NCBI RefSeq assembly: GCF_012516435.1
Contig: NZ_CP051216.1
Coordinates: forward strand, 2,789,669-2,853,668
DNA: 64,000 nucleotides
Direction of reading: 5' to 3'
Source: Pseudodesulfovibrio sp. zrk46
GTDB lineage: Bacteria; Desulfobacterota; Desulfovibrionia; Desulfovibrionales; Desulfovibrionaceae
The translations under genes and the position numbers were made by a program. The notes below the pieces were generated by a model. The model saw only the letters and a list, made by a program, of their open reading frames with translations. It ran no database searches and was not told where the DNA came from. Shown piece after piece: positions 34,015-43,328 of the stretch; the stretch's first letter is position 1; each line of letters begins with the position of its first letter.

Positions 34015-35571
34015 ATGAAGCCCATATTTGTTGAAGTGAAGATCGATCCTGATCATATCAATAAGCCGGGAGCCATACGTAAGGCGGCTTTGGAGAAGGC
34101 TGGTGTGCCTGATGACAAGGATATCTCCACTCGTGTCGCCCGCCGTTCCATCGATGCTCGCTCCCGGAGACCCAAATATGTGCTTCGTGTTGCCGTAGGT
34201 GAGAAGGAGGCGGTTGAGCCGGAAGAGTCCGTCTTTAAGCCCATTACCCTTGGCGGCCGTCGTGTTATCATCGTCGGCGCTGGTCCTGCCGGGTATTTTG
34301 CAGCCCTGACGTTGTTGGAAAACGGTATTCGCCCCATCCTGCTGGAGCGTGGCAAGGATGTGAACTCCCGCCGTAAGGATCTCAAAAAGATATACTCGGA
34401 AGGATTGGTTCACCCTGACTCCAACTATTGTTTCGGCGAGGGCGGAGCCGGAACCTATTCCGACGGCAAGCTGTATACCCGAGCCACCAAGCGCGGCAAT
34501 GTGGGCCGTATCCTCGACCTGCTCATCGCTAACGGCGCTCCTGTCGATATCCGTATTGATGCTCACCCGCACCTCGGTTCCAATGTGTTGCCTCGAATCG
34601 TGAGCAAAATGCGTGAGGATATTATCGCCTGTGGCGGCGAGGTGCATTTTGAAGCTCGCGTGGATGACTTCCTTGTAGGGGATGACCGGATGACGGGTGT
34701 CGTGATCAATGGAGATCAGAGAATCACGGCAGACGCGGTTTTGCTGGCTACAGGGCATTCAGCGCGCGATATTTTTCGCTCTCTCATGGCTCGCGGTATC
34801 ACCATCGAAGCGAAACCCTTTGCCATGGGCGTACGTATTGAGCATCCTCAGCCGCTTATTGATAGCATTTTTTATCACCATTCTCCGAGGCATGAGAACT
34901 TGCCTGCAGCGAGTTATCGTATTGCCACGCAAGTGGATGGTCGCGGCGTGTTTTCCTTCTGCATGTGCCCGGGCGGGTATGTCGTTCCGGCCTCCACTGC
35001 TCCGGGAGAACTGGTGCTTAATGGTATGAGCCTTGCCGCTCGTAATGCTCCCTTTGCCAACGCCGGGCTGGTGGCTGAGATCAGGCTCGATGATGTTGGT
35101 GCAGGCAATGATCCGCTTCGTGCTCTGGAATTTCAGGCTTCGGTGGAGAAGGCCATGTTTGCTGCCGGAGACGGTGTGACGCAAAAGGCTCCGGCACAGC
35201 TCGTTGCTGACTTTGTGGCGGGCAGGGTTTCTAACAAGTTGCCCAAGAGTTCGTATATCCCCGGCATTTATTCGGCGCCTGTGCATGAGCTGTTGCCGTC
35301 AGTCGTGTCTGAAAGTCTTCGGAATGCGTTGCCGGTTCTTGGACGCAAGCATAAGGGGTTCGACTCCAATGAAGCCAAAGTGCTTGCAGTCGAGTCCCGC
35401 ACCAGCTCTCCGGTGCGTATCCCTCGTGACAGGGAAACGTTGGAACATGTCAGCATAAAGGGACTGTTCCCGTGTGGGGAGGGCGCTGGTTACGCTGGCG
35501 GTATTATCTCGGCGGCCATGGACGGGGAAAAGGTCGCGCAGGCCATTGTCCGATCGTTTAGTCCTGCATAA
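34015..35571 (+). CDS. FAD-dependent dehydrogenase of COG2509
   Basis: 518 residues. An N-terminal ferredoxin-like segment (about 1-65, KPGAIRKAALEKAGVPDDKDISTRVARRSIDARSRRPKY) is typical of this group. The FAD Rossmann motif is RVIIVGAGPAGYFAALTLLENGIRPILLERG (about 84-115), then FGEGGAGTYSDGKLYTRATK and GVVINGDQRITADAVLLATGHSARD. The end, LFPCGEGAGYAGGIISAAMDGEKVAQAI, completes the flavin site. The group is widespread but its substrate is not known; roles in anaerobic redox metabolism are proposed. It stands alone and is not part of an obvious operon. Confidence 0.9.
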   Translation: MKPIFVEVKIDPDHINKPGAIRKAALEKAGVPDDKDISTRVARRSIDARSRRPKYVLRVAVGEKEAVEPEESVFKPITLGGRRVIIVGAGPAGYFAALTLLENGIRPILLERGKDVNSRRKDLKKIYSEGLVHPDSNYCFGEGGAGTYSDGKLYTRATKRGNVGRILDLLIANGAPVDIRIDAHPHLGSNVLPRIVSKMREDIIACGGEVHFEARVDDFLVGDDRMTGVVINGDQRITADAVLLATGHSARDIFRSLMARGITIEAKPFAMGVRIEHPQPLIDSIFYHHSPRHENLPAASYRIATQVDGRGVFSFCMCPGGYVVPASTAPGELVLNGMSLAARNAPFANAGLVAEIRLDDVGAGNDPLRALEFQASVEKAMFAAGDGVTQKAPAQLVADFVAGRVSNKLPKSSYIPGIYSAPVHELLPSVVSESLRNALPVLGRKHKGFDSNEAKVLAVESRTSSPVRIPRDRETLEHVSIKGLFPCGEGAGYAGGIISAAMDGEKVAQAIVRSFSPA

Positions 35572-35598
35572 TTCCAATGCTGGGGGCTTAGAATGCGA

Positions 35599-35626
35599 CG
35601 GCTCGAAAGATGATTCTTTCGAGCCG
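35599..35626. terminator. Perfect hairpin after the flavoprotein gene
   Basis: CGGCTCGAAAGA and TCTTTCGAGCCG pair over 12 bp around TGAT. No T-run follows, so it may be a weak or factor-assisted terminator between convergent genes, or an RNA-end stabiliser. Confidence 0.5.
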
Positions 35627-35711
35627 CGGAAGTGGGTGCCTGCCCGCTAGATAAGGGGCGTTCATTTCGGAGCGCAGAGCAAGGCTCCGTCCGTATTATA
35701 GTACTTATGAT

Positions 35712-36140
35712 CTACAGAGTGTGACTACATTTGTCGCAGATACCTTCCAACTGTAGATTGATGCTGTTGATCTGCATGGGCAGTGATTTCATTACGCTGT
35801 GTTCATCGAACTGCAGTTCTTTATTATCAATACATTTTACTTCGCCACATTCTGTACAGTGAAAATGGCTGTGCGTCTTGCCGATGCAGAAATGCTGGAT
35901 TCGATCACCACAGCTGGTGCGGTTTATGGCGCCGTTGTCGAATAGTGTCTCAAGGGTTCGGTATACGGTTACCCTGTTCAGGTTATGCTCTTTGGTAACG
36001 CCTTCGAATATTTCTCGTGCAGTCAGTGCCTTGTCGCTGGATGCAATGGTGTCGAGGACCAGAACTCTGTTGAGTGTAGGGCGCAGCCCCATGGTCTTGA
36101 GAAGAGAGTGTGATGATGCTGTTGATTTGTCGTCTTTCAT
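35712..36140 (-). CDS. zur: Fur-family regulator, probably Zur
   Basis: 142 residues. The winged helix (LRPTLNRVLVLDTIASSDKALTAREIFEGVTKEHNLNRVTVYRTLETLFDNGAI) is the Fur/Zur DNA-binding domain. The dimerisation domain has HSHFHCTECGEVKCID and ends in CDKCSHTL, with two CxxC pairs for structural zinc. The gene lies downstream of znuA on the same strand, and a perfect Fur-type box precedes znuA, so zinc-responsive repression of the zinc uptake gene is the likely role. PerR or Fur functions cannot be excluded from sequence alone. Confidence 0.85.
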   Translation of the reverse strand: MKDDKSTASSHSLLKTMGLRPTLNRVLVLDTIASSDKALTAREIFEGVTKEHNLNRVTVYRTLETLFDNGAINRTSCGDRIQHFCIGKTHSHFHCTECGEVKCIDNKELQFDEHSVMKSLPMQINSINLQLEGICDKCSHTL

Positions 36141-36173
36141 AAGAATCTCTTGCTGTCGTTAAGACTCGTAGTG

Positions 36174-36216
36174 AAGCGCCATCCTCCTGCCGTGTTGTGC
36201 GGGGAGGATGGCGCTT
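36174..36216 (-). terminator. Hairpin between znuA and zur
   Basis: AAGCGCCATCCTCC and GGAGGATGGCGCTT pair over 14 bp around a 15-base loop. The T-run is on the plus strand, so for the minus-strand znuA-zur transcript it is more likely a processing or partial-stop hairpin that lowers zur expression. Confidence 0.55.
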
Positions 36217-36221
36217 TCTTC

Positions 36222-37115
36222 TTAATTAAGTGAGGCCTCAAAGGCTTGGGCAGCCTTCAAGAGGTTGTTCTCCCAGTCTTCGGAAAGCGGATCAAGTGGG
36301 ACGACCTGTGCGTTGATTTCATTGGCAATAACTCTGGCGGCTTTCTGGGAAAACTGCGGTGCAACAAAGATCACCTTGATGCCGTTTTCTCGAGCGAGTT
36401 TGATTATCTGTGCAAGATCCTTAGGGCCCGGTTCTTTTCCTTCGGCTTCAATGGCCATCTGGTTCAGATTGTAGCGATCTGCGAAGTAGCCCCAGGACGG
36501 GTGGAATACCAGGAAGGAGCGCTTGTCTGACGGAATTCTATGCATGATCTTGGTAATGGTATTGTCTGTATTCTTTATCTCAGACAGCAGTGCTGCGAGG
36601 TTTGCCTCGTAGGTATTCTTGTTTTGCGGATCAGCTTTGATCAGGCCTTGGCAGGTGTTGCGTGCAATGGTTTGGGCGCGGACGGGATCAAGCCAGATGT
36701 GTGGATCCAGGGTGCCGTGTTCGTGTTCTTCGTGCTCATGCTTGTCAGCATGACCCTCATGCGTGGCCATGGGGATTTTCTTAATTCCTTCCTGGGTGGA
36801 CACGATACGTAAAGACGGATTGGCCCCATTGATGCGTGGAAGCCATGCCTCTTCGAGAGTGATTCCTATGGCAAAGTATGCCTTGGCCTTTGAAAGGGCC
36901 GCCATCTGGGATGGGGTGGGTTCGTACATGTGTGGATTTGCGTTAGGCTTGACGAGCACCCGGGTGTCGACGAGATCGCCGGCGATTCTGTCCACAAAAT
37001 ATAACTGCGGAACGATGCTGACGAATACTATCGGCTTCGCCATTGCCGCTGTGGCGGGAGCAAGCAGCAGGCATAGAGTCAGCGAAATCCAATAAATCGA
37101 TTTCCATTTTTTCAT
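36222..37115 (-). CDS. znuA: Zinc ABC transporter substrate-binding protein
   Basis: 297 residues with a signal peptide (cleavage after AMA near residue 26). The cluster A-I fold is clear: VFVSIVPQLYFVDRIAGDLVDTRVLVKPNANPHMYEPTPSQM with the metal-binding His, then a His-rich loop at about 118-135 (HEGHADKHEHEEHEHG), DPHIWLDPVRAQTIA, LVFHPSWGYFADRY, and an Asp near the end. It captures Zn2+ in the periplasm. The matching permease and ATPase (znuB, znuC) are not in the window. The gene has a Zur-type box 44-62 bp upstream. Confidence 0.93.
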   Translation of the reverse strand: MKKWKSIYWISLTLCLLLAPATAAMAKPIVFVSIVPQLYFVDRIAGDLVDTRVLVKPNANPHMYEPTPSQMAALSKAKAYFAIGITLEEAWLPRINGANPSLRIVSTQEGIKKIPMATHEGHADKHEHEEHEHGTLDPHIWLDPVRAQTIARNTCQGLIKADPQNKNTYEANLAALLSEIKNTDNTITKIMHRIPSDKRSFLVFHPSWGYFADRYNLNQMAIEAEGKEPGPKDLAQIIKLARENGIKVIFVAPQFSQKAARVIANEINAQVVPLDPLSEDWENNLLKAAQAFEASLN

Positions 37116-37158
37116 TGTTCAATCCTTCATAGGGTTGTTGAGCGCTATTTCGGAGTAT

Positions 37159-37177
37159 AATGCAACACGATTGCATT
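37159..37177. promoter_or_regulatory. Zur/Fur-type box upstream of znuA
   Basis: AATGCAACACGATTGCATT is a perfect 7-5-7 inverted repeat 44-62 bp before the znuA start. The size and symmetry fit Fur-family sites; the zur gene next to znuA is the natural partner. Confidence 0.75.
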
Positions 37178-37830
37178 TTTGAGTCAATATTTTTTGAAGT
37201 GGTTTCGTTCATGGAGCGCTCTCATGGGGGCAGATTATGCTCACAGGATTAGTAGATGCAGGACCGCGATAGGGTGTCGCCGATCAGTTAGTGATTATTG
37301 ATGACCTTTACTGAATGTGAGGTTCGTATATCCTTGCGTATTCTCTGGTGGTTTGCCTCTTTGAAGCCCGCTCAGCTTGTCGTATTAAAAAGTCGATTTT
37401 TTCTTATGATAAAATGCCTTCCGATGGGGTGTGGTTTTTGTAATTTGAATCAACGATGTGAAAAATTATTCTATTTTTGACATGGTCGAATACTTGGTAT
37501 ATGGTAAAATCTAAGGAATTCATTTGGTTGTTGCGTTAATGTTGTTTTACTAACGTTACAGAGAAATAAAAAAATGTATTGTTAATTTCACTGTAGGAGT
37601 TGGTTTTTTATTGATGCAACAAGTTGTTTTACTAGTCATGCATGACTGCAACATAGAAAAAAGTACATCCTCAGAGTATTCTACTGTATCTGTTATGCCT
37701 TTACCTACAAAGTGTCATCACCGTAATGAGAATTCTCCTATCCACGGCACCCCTCGAGTGACCACCCCCTGCGGACTTCGTGACCGCGTTCCTCTGCCCT
37801 GATCCTCTTTTTTCATCCTGGCTTTTGTTT

Positions 37831-37858
37831 GACCCTTGCGCATTTTGTGCAAGGGGTC
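37831..37858 (+). promoter_or_regulatory. Leader hairpin before proV
   Basis: GACCCTTGC and GCAAGGGGTC pair around a nine-base centre, followed by TGTTGTT. It lies 26 bases before the proV ATG and could be a partial terminator or mRNA-protecting stem. Confidence 0.5.
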
Positions 37859-37883
37859 TGTTGTTACATTTATCGGAGAAAAC

Positions 37884-39107
37884 ATGGGAACTATTCGCGT
37901 AGAGAACCTCTACAAGATATTTGGGAACAAGCCGAAAAAGGCATTGGGCATGCTCAAGGAAGGACACGACAAGCAGTTTGTCCTTGAAGAAACCGGCATG
38001 ACCGTGGGCGTGAACAATGCGTCCTTTACTATTGAGACCGGAGAAATTTTCGTCATCATGGGGCTGTCCGGATCGGGCAAGTCCACTATTGTACGTATGC
38101 TCAACCGCCTCATTGAACCCACATCAGGGCGAGTGCTCGTTGATGGGCAAGATGTTACGGCTATGAATAATGACGAGTTGGTCAAGTTCCGACTCTACAA
38201 TATGAGCATGGTCTTTCAATCTTTTGCTCTTATGCCGCACCAAACTGTGTTGGATAATGCCGCATTCGGATTGGAATTGGCCGGTGTATCAAAAGAAAAA
38301 CGTTATGAGCGGGCGCGTGAAGCCCTTGCTCAGGTCGGGTTGGCCGGTTGGGAGGATCAATATCCTGACCAACTCAGCGGCGGTATGCAGCAACGTGTCG
38401 GTTTGGCCCGTGGGCTGGCCGTTGATCCGGAAATCCTGCTCATGGACGAAGCCTTTTCCGCATTGGATCCGCTTATCCGTACGGAGATGCAGGATGAACT
38501 GCTGAAGCTTCAGGAAGAGCATCAGCGTACCATCGTTTTCATCTCTCACGACCTGGATGAAGCCCTTCGAATCGGTGATCGCATTGCCATCATGGAAGGC
38601 GGCAACGTTGTTCAGGTTGGTACGCCTGACGAAATTTTGCAGAACCCGGCAAACGATTATGTGCGTGCCTTTTTCCGCGGCGTCGATCCCACCAATGTTA
38701 TTGGCGCTGGAGATATCGTCCGCGATTCCCACCCCACACTTGTTGTGCGCAAGGAGGGCAGCCTGCGTGCCGCTCATGAGATCCTTAGTGGCAGCGAGCG
38801 CGAGCATGGTTATGTGATGGACGCCAAACACCGCTTTCTCGGTGTGGTCTCATCGGAAGGCATACGTGACGCCATTGAGCAAGGTGAGCCAGATAAGTCG
38901 TTGAGTCAGCATTTTCTGGACGAGGCCGATCCGGTGAACCTTGATGAGTCCATGCAGGATATCCTGCCAATGGTCGCATCAAGCCCCTGGCCCGTACCGG
39001 TGGTCGACGCAAATGGTGTCTACAAGGGTGTGGTCTCAAAGAACCGTTTCCTGCGAACTTTGCATCGAGCTGAAGAAGTCGTTCTTTCGGAAGGAGGCGA
39101 AGCCTAA
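37884..39107 (+). CDS. proV: Glycine betaine/proline ABC transporter ATPase
   Basis: 407 residues from the ATG at 37884 (GGAG upstream); the start at 37836 would run through the leader hairpin. The protein begins [20 protein letters not shown], has Walker [10 protein letters not shown], signature [16 protein letters not shown], Walker [21 protein letters not shown], and then tandem CBS domains (about 280-400) that sense ionic strength in this family. It powers import of compatible solutes. It overlaps proW by one base (TAATG). Confidence 0.96.
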   Translation: MGTIRVENLYKIFGNKPKKALGMLKEGHDKQFVLEETGMTVGVNNASFTIETGEIFVIMGLSGSGKSTIVRMLNRLIEPTSGRVLVDGQDVTAMNNDELVKFRLYNMSMVFQSFALMPHQTVLDNAAFGLELAGVSKEKRYERAREALAQVGLAGWEDQYPDQLSGGMQQRVGLARGLAVDPEILLMDEAFSALDPLIRTEMQDELLKLQEEHQRTIVFISHDLDEALRIGDRIAIMEGGNVVQVGTPDEILQNPANDYVRAFFRGVDPTNVIGAGDIVRDSHPTLVVRKEGSLRAAHEILSGSEREHGYVMDAKHRFLGVVSSEGIRDAIEQGEPDKSLSQHFLDEADPVNLDESMQDILPMVASSPWPVPVVDANGVYKGVVSKNRFLRTLHRAEEVVLSEGGEA

Positions 39108-39937
39108 TGTTTGAAGAAGCTGTTATCCCCCTTGATGGATGGGTTACCGAATTCATCGAATGGCTTGTTGACAACCATCGCGACTTTTTCCAGACGCTCA
39201 AGTGGCCGGTAGAGCAACTGCTCAATGGCTTCGAGAATGGTTTGACTGCTATACATCCCCTTATTGTCATCGGCGTGGTCTGCCTTGCCGCATGGTGGTT
39301 TTCCGGCAAACGCCTTGCAGTCTTTTCCGCTATCTCCATGGCAGTCGTCGGCATGCTCGGGCTGTGGGAAGATACCATGATCACTTTGGCCATGGTTTTG
39401 TCCTCTGTGATCATCTGCGCCCTGCTCGGCGTTCCGCTCGGTATTATGGCCGGGCGCAGCGATCGTTTTGAAATGGCACTCAGGCCCGTGCTTGATGCCA
39501 TGCAGACCACACCGGCCTTCGTCTATCTCGTGCCCATCGTCATGCTTTTTTCTGTGGGTAACGTGGCTGGCGTACTGGCAACTATTATCTTTGCTTTGCC
39601 GCCCATCATCAGGCTTACCAGTTTGGGTATTCGTGGGGTCCATCCGGAACTGGTGGAGGCCTCAGAGGCTTTTGGTGCCACTCGCTGGCAGGTGTTGATG
39701 AAAGTACAGATCCCCTTGGCTTTGCCCACCATCCTGGCTGGGTTGAACCAAACAATAATGATGGCCCTGTCCATGGTCGTTATCGCAGCGCTTATTGGCG
39801 CGGGCGGCCTTGGCTCTCCGGTTATCCTTGGTTTGAATACCCTGGATATCGGACGCGCCGTAGTTGGCGGTGTGGGCATTGTGCTCATGGCTATCGTTCT
39901 GGACCGCATTACGCAGTCCATGGCTCAAAAGAAGTAA
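39107..39937 (+). CDS. proW: Glycine betaine/proline ABC transporter permease
   Basis: 276 residues with at least six membrane helices. Conserved parts are WEDTMITLAMVLSSVIICALLGVPLGIMAGRS, LDAMQTTPAFVYLVPIVMLFSVGNVAGVLATIIFALPPIIRLTSLGIRGV, the ATPase-contact EAFGATRWQVLMKVQIPLALPTI, and ALIGAGGLGSPVILGLNTLDIG. It is shorter than the E. coli protein because the N-terminal extension is smaller. It follows proV with a stop-start overlap. Confidence 0.95.
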   Translation: MFEEAVIPLDGWVTEFIEWLVDNHRDFFQTLKWPVEQLLNGFENGLTAIHPLIVIGVVCLAAWWFSGKRLAVFSAISMAVVGMLGLWEDTMITLAMVLSSVIICALLGVPLGIMAGRSDRFEMALRPVLDAMQTTPAFVYLVPIVMLFSVGNVAGVLATIIFALPPIIRLTSLGIRGVHPELVEASEAFGATRWQVLMKVQIPLALPTILAGLNQTIMMALSMVVIAALIGAGGLGSPVILGLNTLDIGRAVVGGVGIVLMAIVLDRITQSMAQKK

Positions 39938-39965
39938 CCAAATAGTGAATCTGAGAGGAGGAAAC

Positions 39966-40970
39966 ATGAAACTTATGAAGTTGACGCTCGCCGCCATTTG
40001 CGCAGTGCTGATCGCGTCTACCGCTATGGCAATGAACATGAAACCGGGCGAGGGTGTGACCCTCAAACCCGCACGCGCTACCTGGAACACCGGTTTCTTC
40101 CAGGAAGCCCTGGCCCGTCGTGGTCTGGAAGAGTTGGGCTATGAAGTCAAGAAACCCAAAGACCTCGCCAACCCCATTGCTTACAAGTCCATCTACCTTG
40201 GTGACATCGACTACTGGTGCAACGGCAACTTCCCGCTGCACAACGATCAGCTGCCCAAGAACTTCGAGAAGAAGGGTGCCATTCTTGATCCTATCATCAA
40301 GGCCGGTGGTATGCAGGGCTATCTCGTTTCCAAAAAGGAAGTAGAGAAGTTCGGCATCAAGTCTCTGGACGATTTCAAGCGTCCTGAAGTCATCAAGGCG
40401 TTTGACCAGAATGGTGACGGCAAAGCAGACCTCGTTGCCTGCCCTCCGGGCTGGGGTTGTGAAAAGGTCATCGGTCAGCACATGAAGGCCTATGATTTGG
40501 GTAAGTACATCAAGCCCATCAAGGCTGCCTACGAAGCAGGCATGGCTTCCGCTCTTGGTGCTTACAAAGCCGGCAAGCCGGTATTCTTCTACACCTGGAC
40601 CCCCAACTGGACTGTTTACAAGCTGCAGCCCGGTAAGGACGTGATGTGGATCAACGTTCCTGAGAATCCCGAGTTCAACGACACTGTTTCCGGCGTTCAG
40701 GGTGCGGTTTCCGATCCCCTGCGTAACGGTTTCATGGTCTACGACATCACCGTCGTTGCAAACAAGAAGTTCATGGAAGAGAATCCGGCAGCAGCCACTT
40801 TCCTCAAGAGCTTCAAGCTGACCATCGGTGACGTTAGCGCCCAGAATACCCGCATGAACGCTGGTGAGAAGTCCGACAAGGATATCGCCAAGCATGTGGA
40901 CGAATGGATCGCCGCTCACCAGGATGCTTGGAACGGTTGGCTCGACGCAGCTCGCAAGGCTGCTAAGTAG
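39966..40970 (+). CDS. proX: Glycine betaine/proline ABC transporter substrate-binding protein
   Basis: 334 residues from the ATG at 39966, preceded by AGAGGAGGAAA. A signal peptide ends at AMA (about 22). Family segments include VTLKPARATWNTGFFQEALARRGLEELGYEV, LGDIDYWCNGNFPLHN, ACPPGWGCEK and VFFYTWTPNWTVYKL, with several Trp residues that form the betaine-binding cage. It binds glycine betaine or related solutes in the periplasm for ProVW. A strong terminator follows. Confidence 0.95.
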   Translation: MKLMKLTLAAICAVLIASTAMAMNMKPGEGVTLKPARATWNTGFFQEALARRGLEELGYEVKKPKDLANPIAYKSIYLGDIDYWCNGNFPLHNDQLPKNFEKKGAILDPIIKAGGMQGYLVSKKEVEKFGIKSLDDFKRPEVIKAFDQNGDGKADLVACPPGWGCEKVIGQHMKAYDLGKYIKPIKAAYEAGMASALGAYKAGKPVFFYTWTPNWTVYKLQPGKDVMWINVPENPEFNDTVSGVQGAVSDPLRNGFMVYDITVVANKKFMEENPAAATFLKSFKLTIGDVSAQNTRMNAGEKSDKDIAKHVDEWIAAHQDAWNGWLDAARKAAK

Positions 40971-40992
40971 TCTGTATCGATCTGAGAGATCC

Positions 40993-41030
40993 AGCCCTGC
41001 AAGAGCCTGCTCTTGCAGGGCTTTTCTTTT
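40993..41030 (+). terminator. Terminator of proVWX
   Basis: AGCCCTGCAAGAG pairs perfectly with CTCTTGCAGGGCT, followed by a T-rich run. Confidence 0.92.
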
Positions 41031-41116
41031 GGCTTTCCAATGATGGGGGCAGAGTTGCTGGGGAGTTTGTCATACCCCCCTTGACAAGTTCGGTTTTCAT
41101 CGCTTAGCGTCCACCC

Positions 41117-41167
41117 ATGCAGAAAAATTTTACCTCCCTAACTTTTAATTGGTGGTGGCGCTGGTAA
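41117..41167 (+). CDS. trpL: Trp operon-type leader peptide
   Basis: A 16-codon ORF encodes MQKNFTSLTFNWWWRW, with four Trp codons in the last five, placed before a terminator hairpin and trpB. Slow translation at the Trp codons when tryptophan is scarce would free the downstream RNA and prevent termination. A TTGACA at 41082-41087 is a likely -35 element. Its ribosome site is weak. Confidence 0.9.
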   Translation: MQKNFTSLTFNWWWRW

Positions 41168-41253
41168 CGGCGCCGTGGGAGAGTATTACCTGCAGTAAAC
41201 GAGCAGAAATGAATACCACAACCGCGGCAGTGCAAGCTGGCCGCGGTTTTTTT
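41168..41253 (+). promoter_or_regulatory. Tryptophan attenuator
   Basis: Downstream of the leader peptide are segments able to form an alternative stem (GTGG and GTATT with AATACCAC), then the terminator ACCGCGGC/GCCGCGGT at 41221-41247 followed by seven T. This is the usual attenuation layout of a trp leader. Confidence 0.85.
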
Positions 41254-41295
41254 AGGTCTGGGCACTGCTGAAAACAACAAAGGGGAAGGATACAA

Positions 41296-42513
41296 ATGAC
41301 GACGACTTGCACTGCTGATGGATTTTTTGGGGATTACGGCGGACAGTATGTTCCGGAGCCGGTTGTTCCCATTCTGAACACTTTGGCTGAAGCTTTTGAG
41401 CAATACCGCAACGATCCTGAGTTTCTTGAGGAATTTCATTACTACCTGAACCACTTCTCGGGCCGTGAAACGCCACTGTATTTCTGTAAGAATCTGACCG
41501 AGAAGCTCGGTGGTGCAAAGATCTATCTGAAGCGTGAAGACCTGAACCACCTTGGTGCTCACAAGGTTAACAACACCATTGGTCAGATCCTGCTGGCAAA
41601 ACGTATGGGCAAGAAGAAGATCATCGCCGAGACTGGCGCTGGTCAGCACGGTGTGGCAACCGCTGCAACCGCTGCGCTCATGGGTATGGAATGCACCATC
41701 TACATGGGTGCCGTGGATGTTGAGCGCCAGAAGCTGAACGTGTTCCGCATGGAAATGCTCGGTGCCAAGGTTGTTGCCGCTCAGTCCGGTCAGCAGACCT
41801 TGAAGGAAGCCGTTGATGAGGCTCTCGGCGCATGGTTGCAGGATCCTGAAAATGTTTTCTACCTGCTCGGTTCCGCTGTTGGTCCCCACCCGTACCCGCT
41901 GATCGTTCGTGAATTCCAGTCTGTTGTTGGTCGTGAAGCCAAAAAGCAGATCATGGAAGCTGAAGGTCGTTTGCCTGACTACTGCGTCGCCTGTGTGGGC
42001 GGTGGCTCCAACGCCATTGGCCTGTTCGCTGACTTCATCTGCGACGAGTCCGTCAAACTGGTGGGTGTAGAACCTGCCGGTCGCGGTCTCGACTATGGTG
42101 ATCACGCTGCCACTCTGTGTCTCGGTGAACCCGGCGTCATGCACGGCTTCAACTCTTACATGCTCAAGGACGAGCAGGGTGAACCTGCAGAGGTTTACTC
42201 CATCTCCGCCGGTCTGGATTACCCCAGTGTCGGCCCTGAGCACTCTCAGTTGAAAGACCAGAATCGTGCCGAGTACGTGCACGCTTCTGACAAGGAAGCT
42301 GTTGATGCCTTCTTCATGCTGTCCCAGATGGAAGGCATCATTCCTGCCCTCGAGTCCTCTCACGCTCTGGCACACGCCATGCGCATCGCTCCTGAACAGG
42401 ACAAGGACAAGATCATCGTGGTCAACCTTTCCGGCCGCGGAGACAAGGACGTTGCTCAGATCGAAGAAATGGTCAGCGAAGGCAAGATTGAACTGCCCAA
42501 GATTCGTGGCTAA
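41296..42513 (+). CDS. trpB: Tryptophan synthase beta subunit
   Basis: 405 residues. The start has GGGGAAGGA upstream. Landmarks: [13 protein letters not shown], the PLP lysine in [34 protein letters not shown], the phosphate site [10 protein letters not shown], and [10 protein letters not shown] at the end. It makes tryptophan from indole and serine. It has the catalytic TrpB1-type length. The gene is alone, with its own attenuated leader and a strong terminator 25 bases after the stop, and no trpA or other trp gene is next to it. The rest of the pathway must be elsewhere, or this is a second copy. Confidence 0.96.
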   Translation: MTTTCTADGFFGDYGGQYVPEPVVPILNTLAEAFEQYRNDPEFLEEFHYYLNHFSGRETPLYFCKNLTEKLGGAKIYLKREDLNHLGAHKVNNTIGQILLAKRMGKKKIIAETGAGQHGVATAATAALMGMECTIYMGAVDVERQKLNVFRMEMLGAKVVAAQSGQQTLKEAVDEALGAWLQDPENVFYLLGSAVGPHPYPLIVREFQSVVGREAKKQIMEAEGRLPDYCVACVGGGSNAIGLFADFICDESVKLVGVEPAGRGLDYGDHAATLCLGEPGVMHGFNSYMLKDEQGEPAEVYSISAGLDYPSVGPEHSQLKDQNRAEYVHASDKEAVDAFFMLSQMEGIIPALESSHALAHAMRIAPEQDKDKIIVVNLSGRGDKDVAQIEEMVSEGKIELPKIRG

Positions 42514-42536
42514 TTAGCCAAGATAGACAAAGTTAA

Positions 42537-42570
42537 AGCCCTCTCTCCAGATGGAGAGAGGGCTTTTTTA
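42537..42570 (+). terminator. Terminator after trpB
   Basis: AGCCCTCTCTCCA pairs with TGGAGAGAGGGCT around a two-base centre, followed by TTTTTTA. Confidence 0.92.
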
Positions 42571-42588
42571 TTCAACGAGAAAATGCGG

Positions 42589-43044
42589 CTAGCCTTGTTT
42601 TCCGGTCATGCTCTCAATTGAAATGGCCCAAACCGATGTGGCGGCCACAGCTTTTTCCGGAAGTTCCCATTCCTTGTCAGAGTACTGGCTCATGATGACT
42701 TGCAGGGCATTGTTTTTGGATACAGCATCCATAATTTCTTCAGCAACTCCGAAGCCGATAACGCTTTTGAAATGCATCCCCCAAGCGCATGCACTCTTTT
42801 CCTTGGAATCAATGGCGACATCCTGTTCGAACTCGAAGCAGACTTTGTTGTTGGCGTTGAGATAGTCAGTCTTCATTCCTTCCTTGGCACAGTGGAAGAA
42901 CAGTTTGTTCCCGTCATAACCGAATGAAAGCGGTACCACGTATGGCATGCCTTCCTTGCAGAGGCCAAGCCGCATGACTTCGGATCGGTGGATAATGTCT
43001 TTGATGGCGTCTATGTCACTAATTTCTTTTTCGCTTCTCTTCAT
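42589..43044 (-). CDS. Pyridoxamine 5'-phosphate oxidase-like flavoprotein (NimA family)
   Basis: 151 residues with the FMN split-barrel pattern of NimA-type proteins: EVMRLGLCKEGMPYVVPLSFGYDGNKLFFHCAKEGMKTDYLNANNKVCFEFEQD, then a WGMHFKSVIGFG strand. Members reduce or bind small redox compounds, and some give nitroimidazole resistance. The substrate is not predictable. The gene is single, convergent with trpB. Confidence 0.87.
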   Translation of the reverse strand: MKRSEKEISDIDAIKDIIHRSEVMRLGLCKEGMPYVVPLSFGYDGNKLFFHCAKEGMKTDYLNANNKVCFEFEQDVAIDSKEKSACAWGMHFKSVIGFGVAEEIMDAVSKNNALQVIMSQYSDKEWELPEKAVAATSVWAISIESMTGKQG

Positions 43045-43328
43045 TGTGTGCCCCTGATGAGATGGTGTCGGGTAGATATATAATTGAATCGATCATTCTG
43101 GAAGGGCTAATTGTGAGCGCGAGGTTGCACATAAAGCAGTGCGATTGCATGCACGATATGTGCAGGATTTGGCGCTCTTTGGTCCGCCTGAAATCGGGCA
43201 AACTGGACAACAAGCCAAAAAGACTTACATTAATGAATGGTGCAATTACTGCATGGTTCATTTGATTTTTACCGTTCAAATTCCATACCTTTGAAGTCTG
43301 GAATTAAGACAAAAGCAAAGGAGTAAAT

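Larger units (their letters stand above)
37116..37883. other. Long gap between znuA and proV, with a Zur box, an AT-rich stretch and a leader hairpin
   Basis: About 770 bp. It contains the Zur-type box (37159-37177), a very AT-rich stretch (about 37390-37690) with no supported gene, and a hairpin (37831-37858) shortly before proV. The AT-rich tract may carry the osmotically controlled proV promoter, but no clear -35/-10 pair stands out. Confidence 0.45.

Noticed and set aside
33925..34758. A 277-codon minus-strand frame over the COG2509 gene
   Set aside because: Antisense to a well-conserved flavoprotein gene and without any domain signal.
37701..37967. An 88-codon minus-strand ORF before proV
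   Set aside because: Overlaps the proV start and the leader hairpin and shows no family pattern.
39909..40919. A 336-codon minus-strand frame over proX
   Set aside because: Antisense shadow of a strongly supported gene.
41104..42375. A 423-codon minus-strand frame over trpB
   Set aside because: It is antisense to trpB and its leader, with no recognisable protein pattern.
43276..43315. A Fur box before the DUF2318 operon
   Set aside because: An AATTCCA/TGGAATT repeat is present, but with 14 bases between arms it does not fit a Fur-type site.
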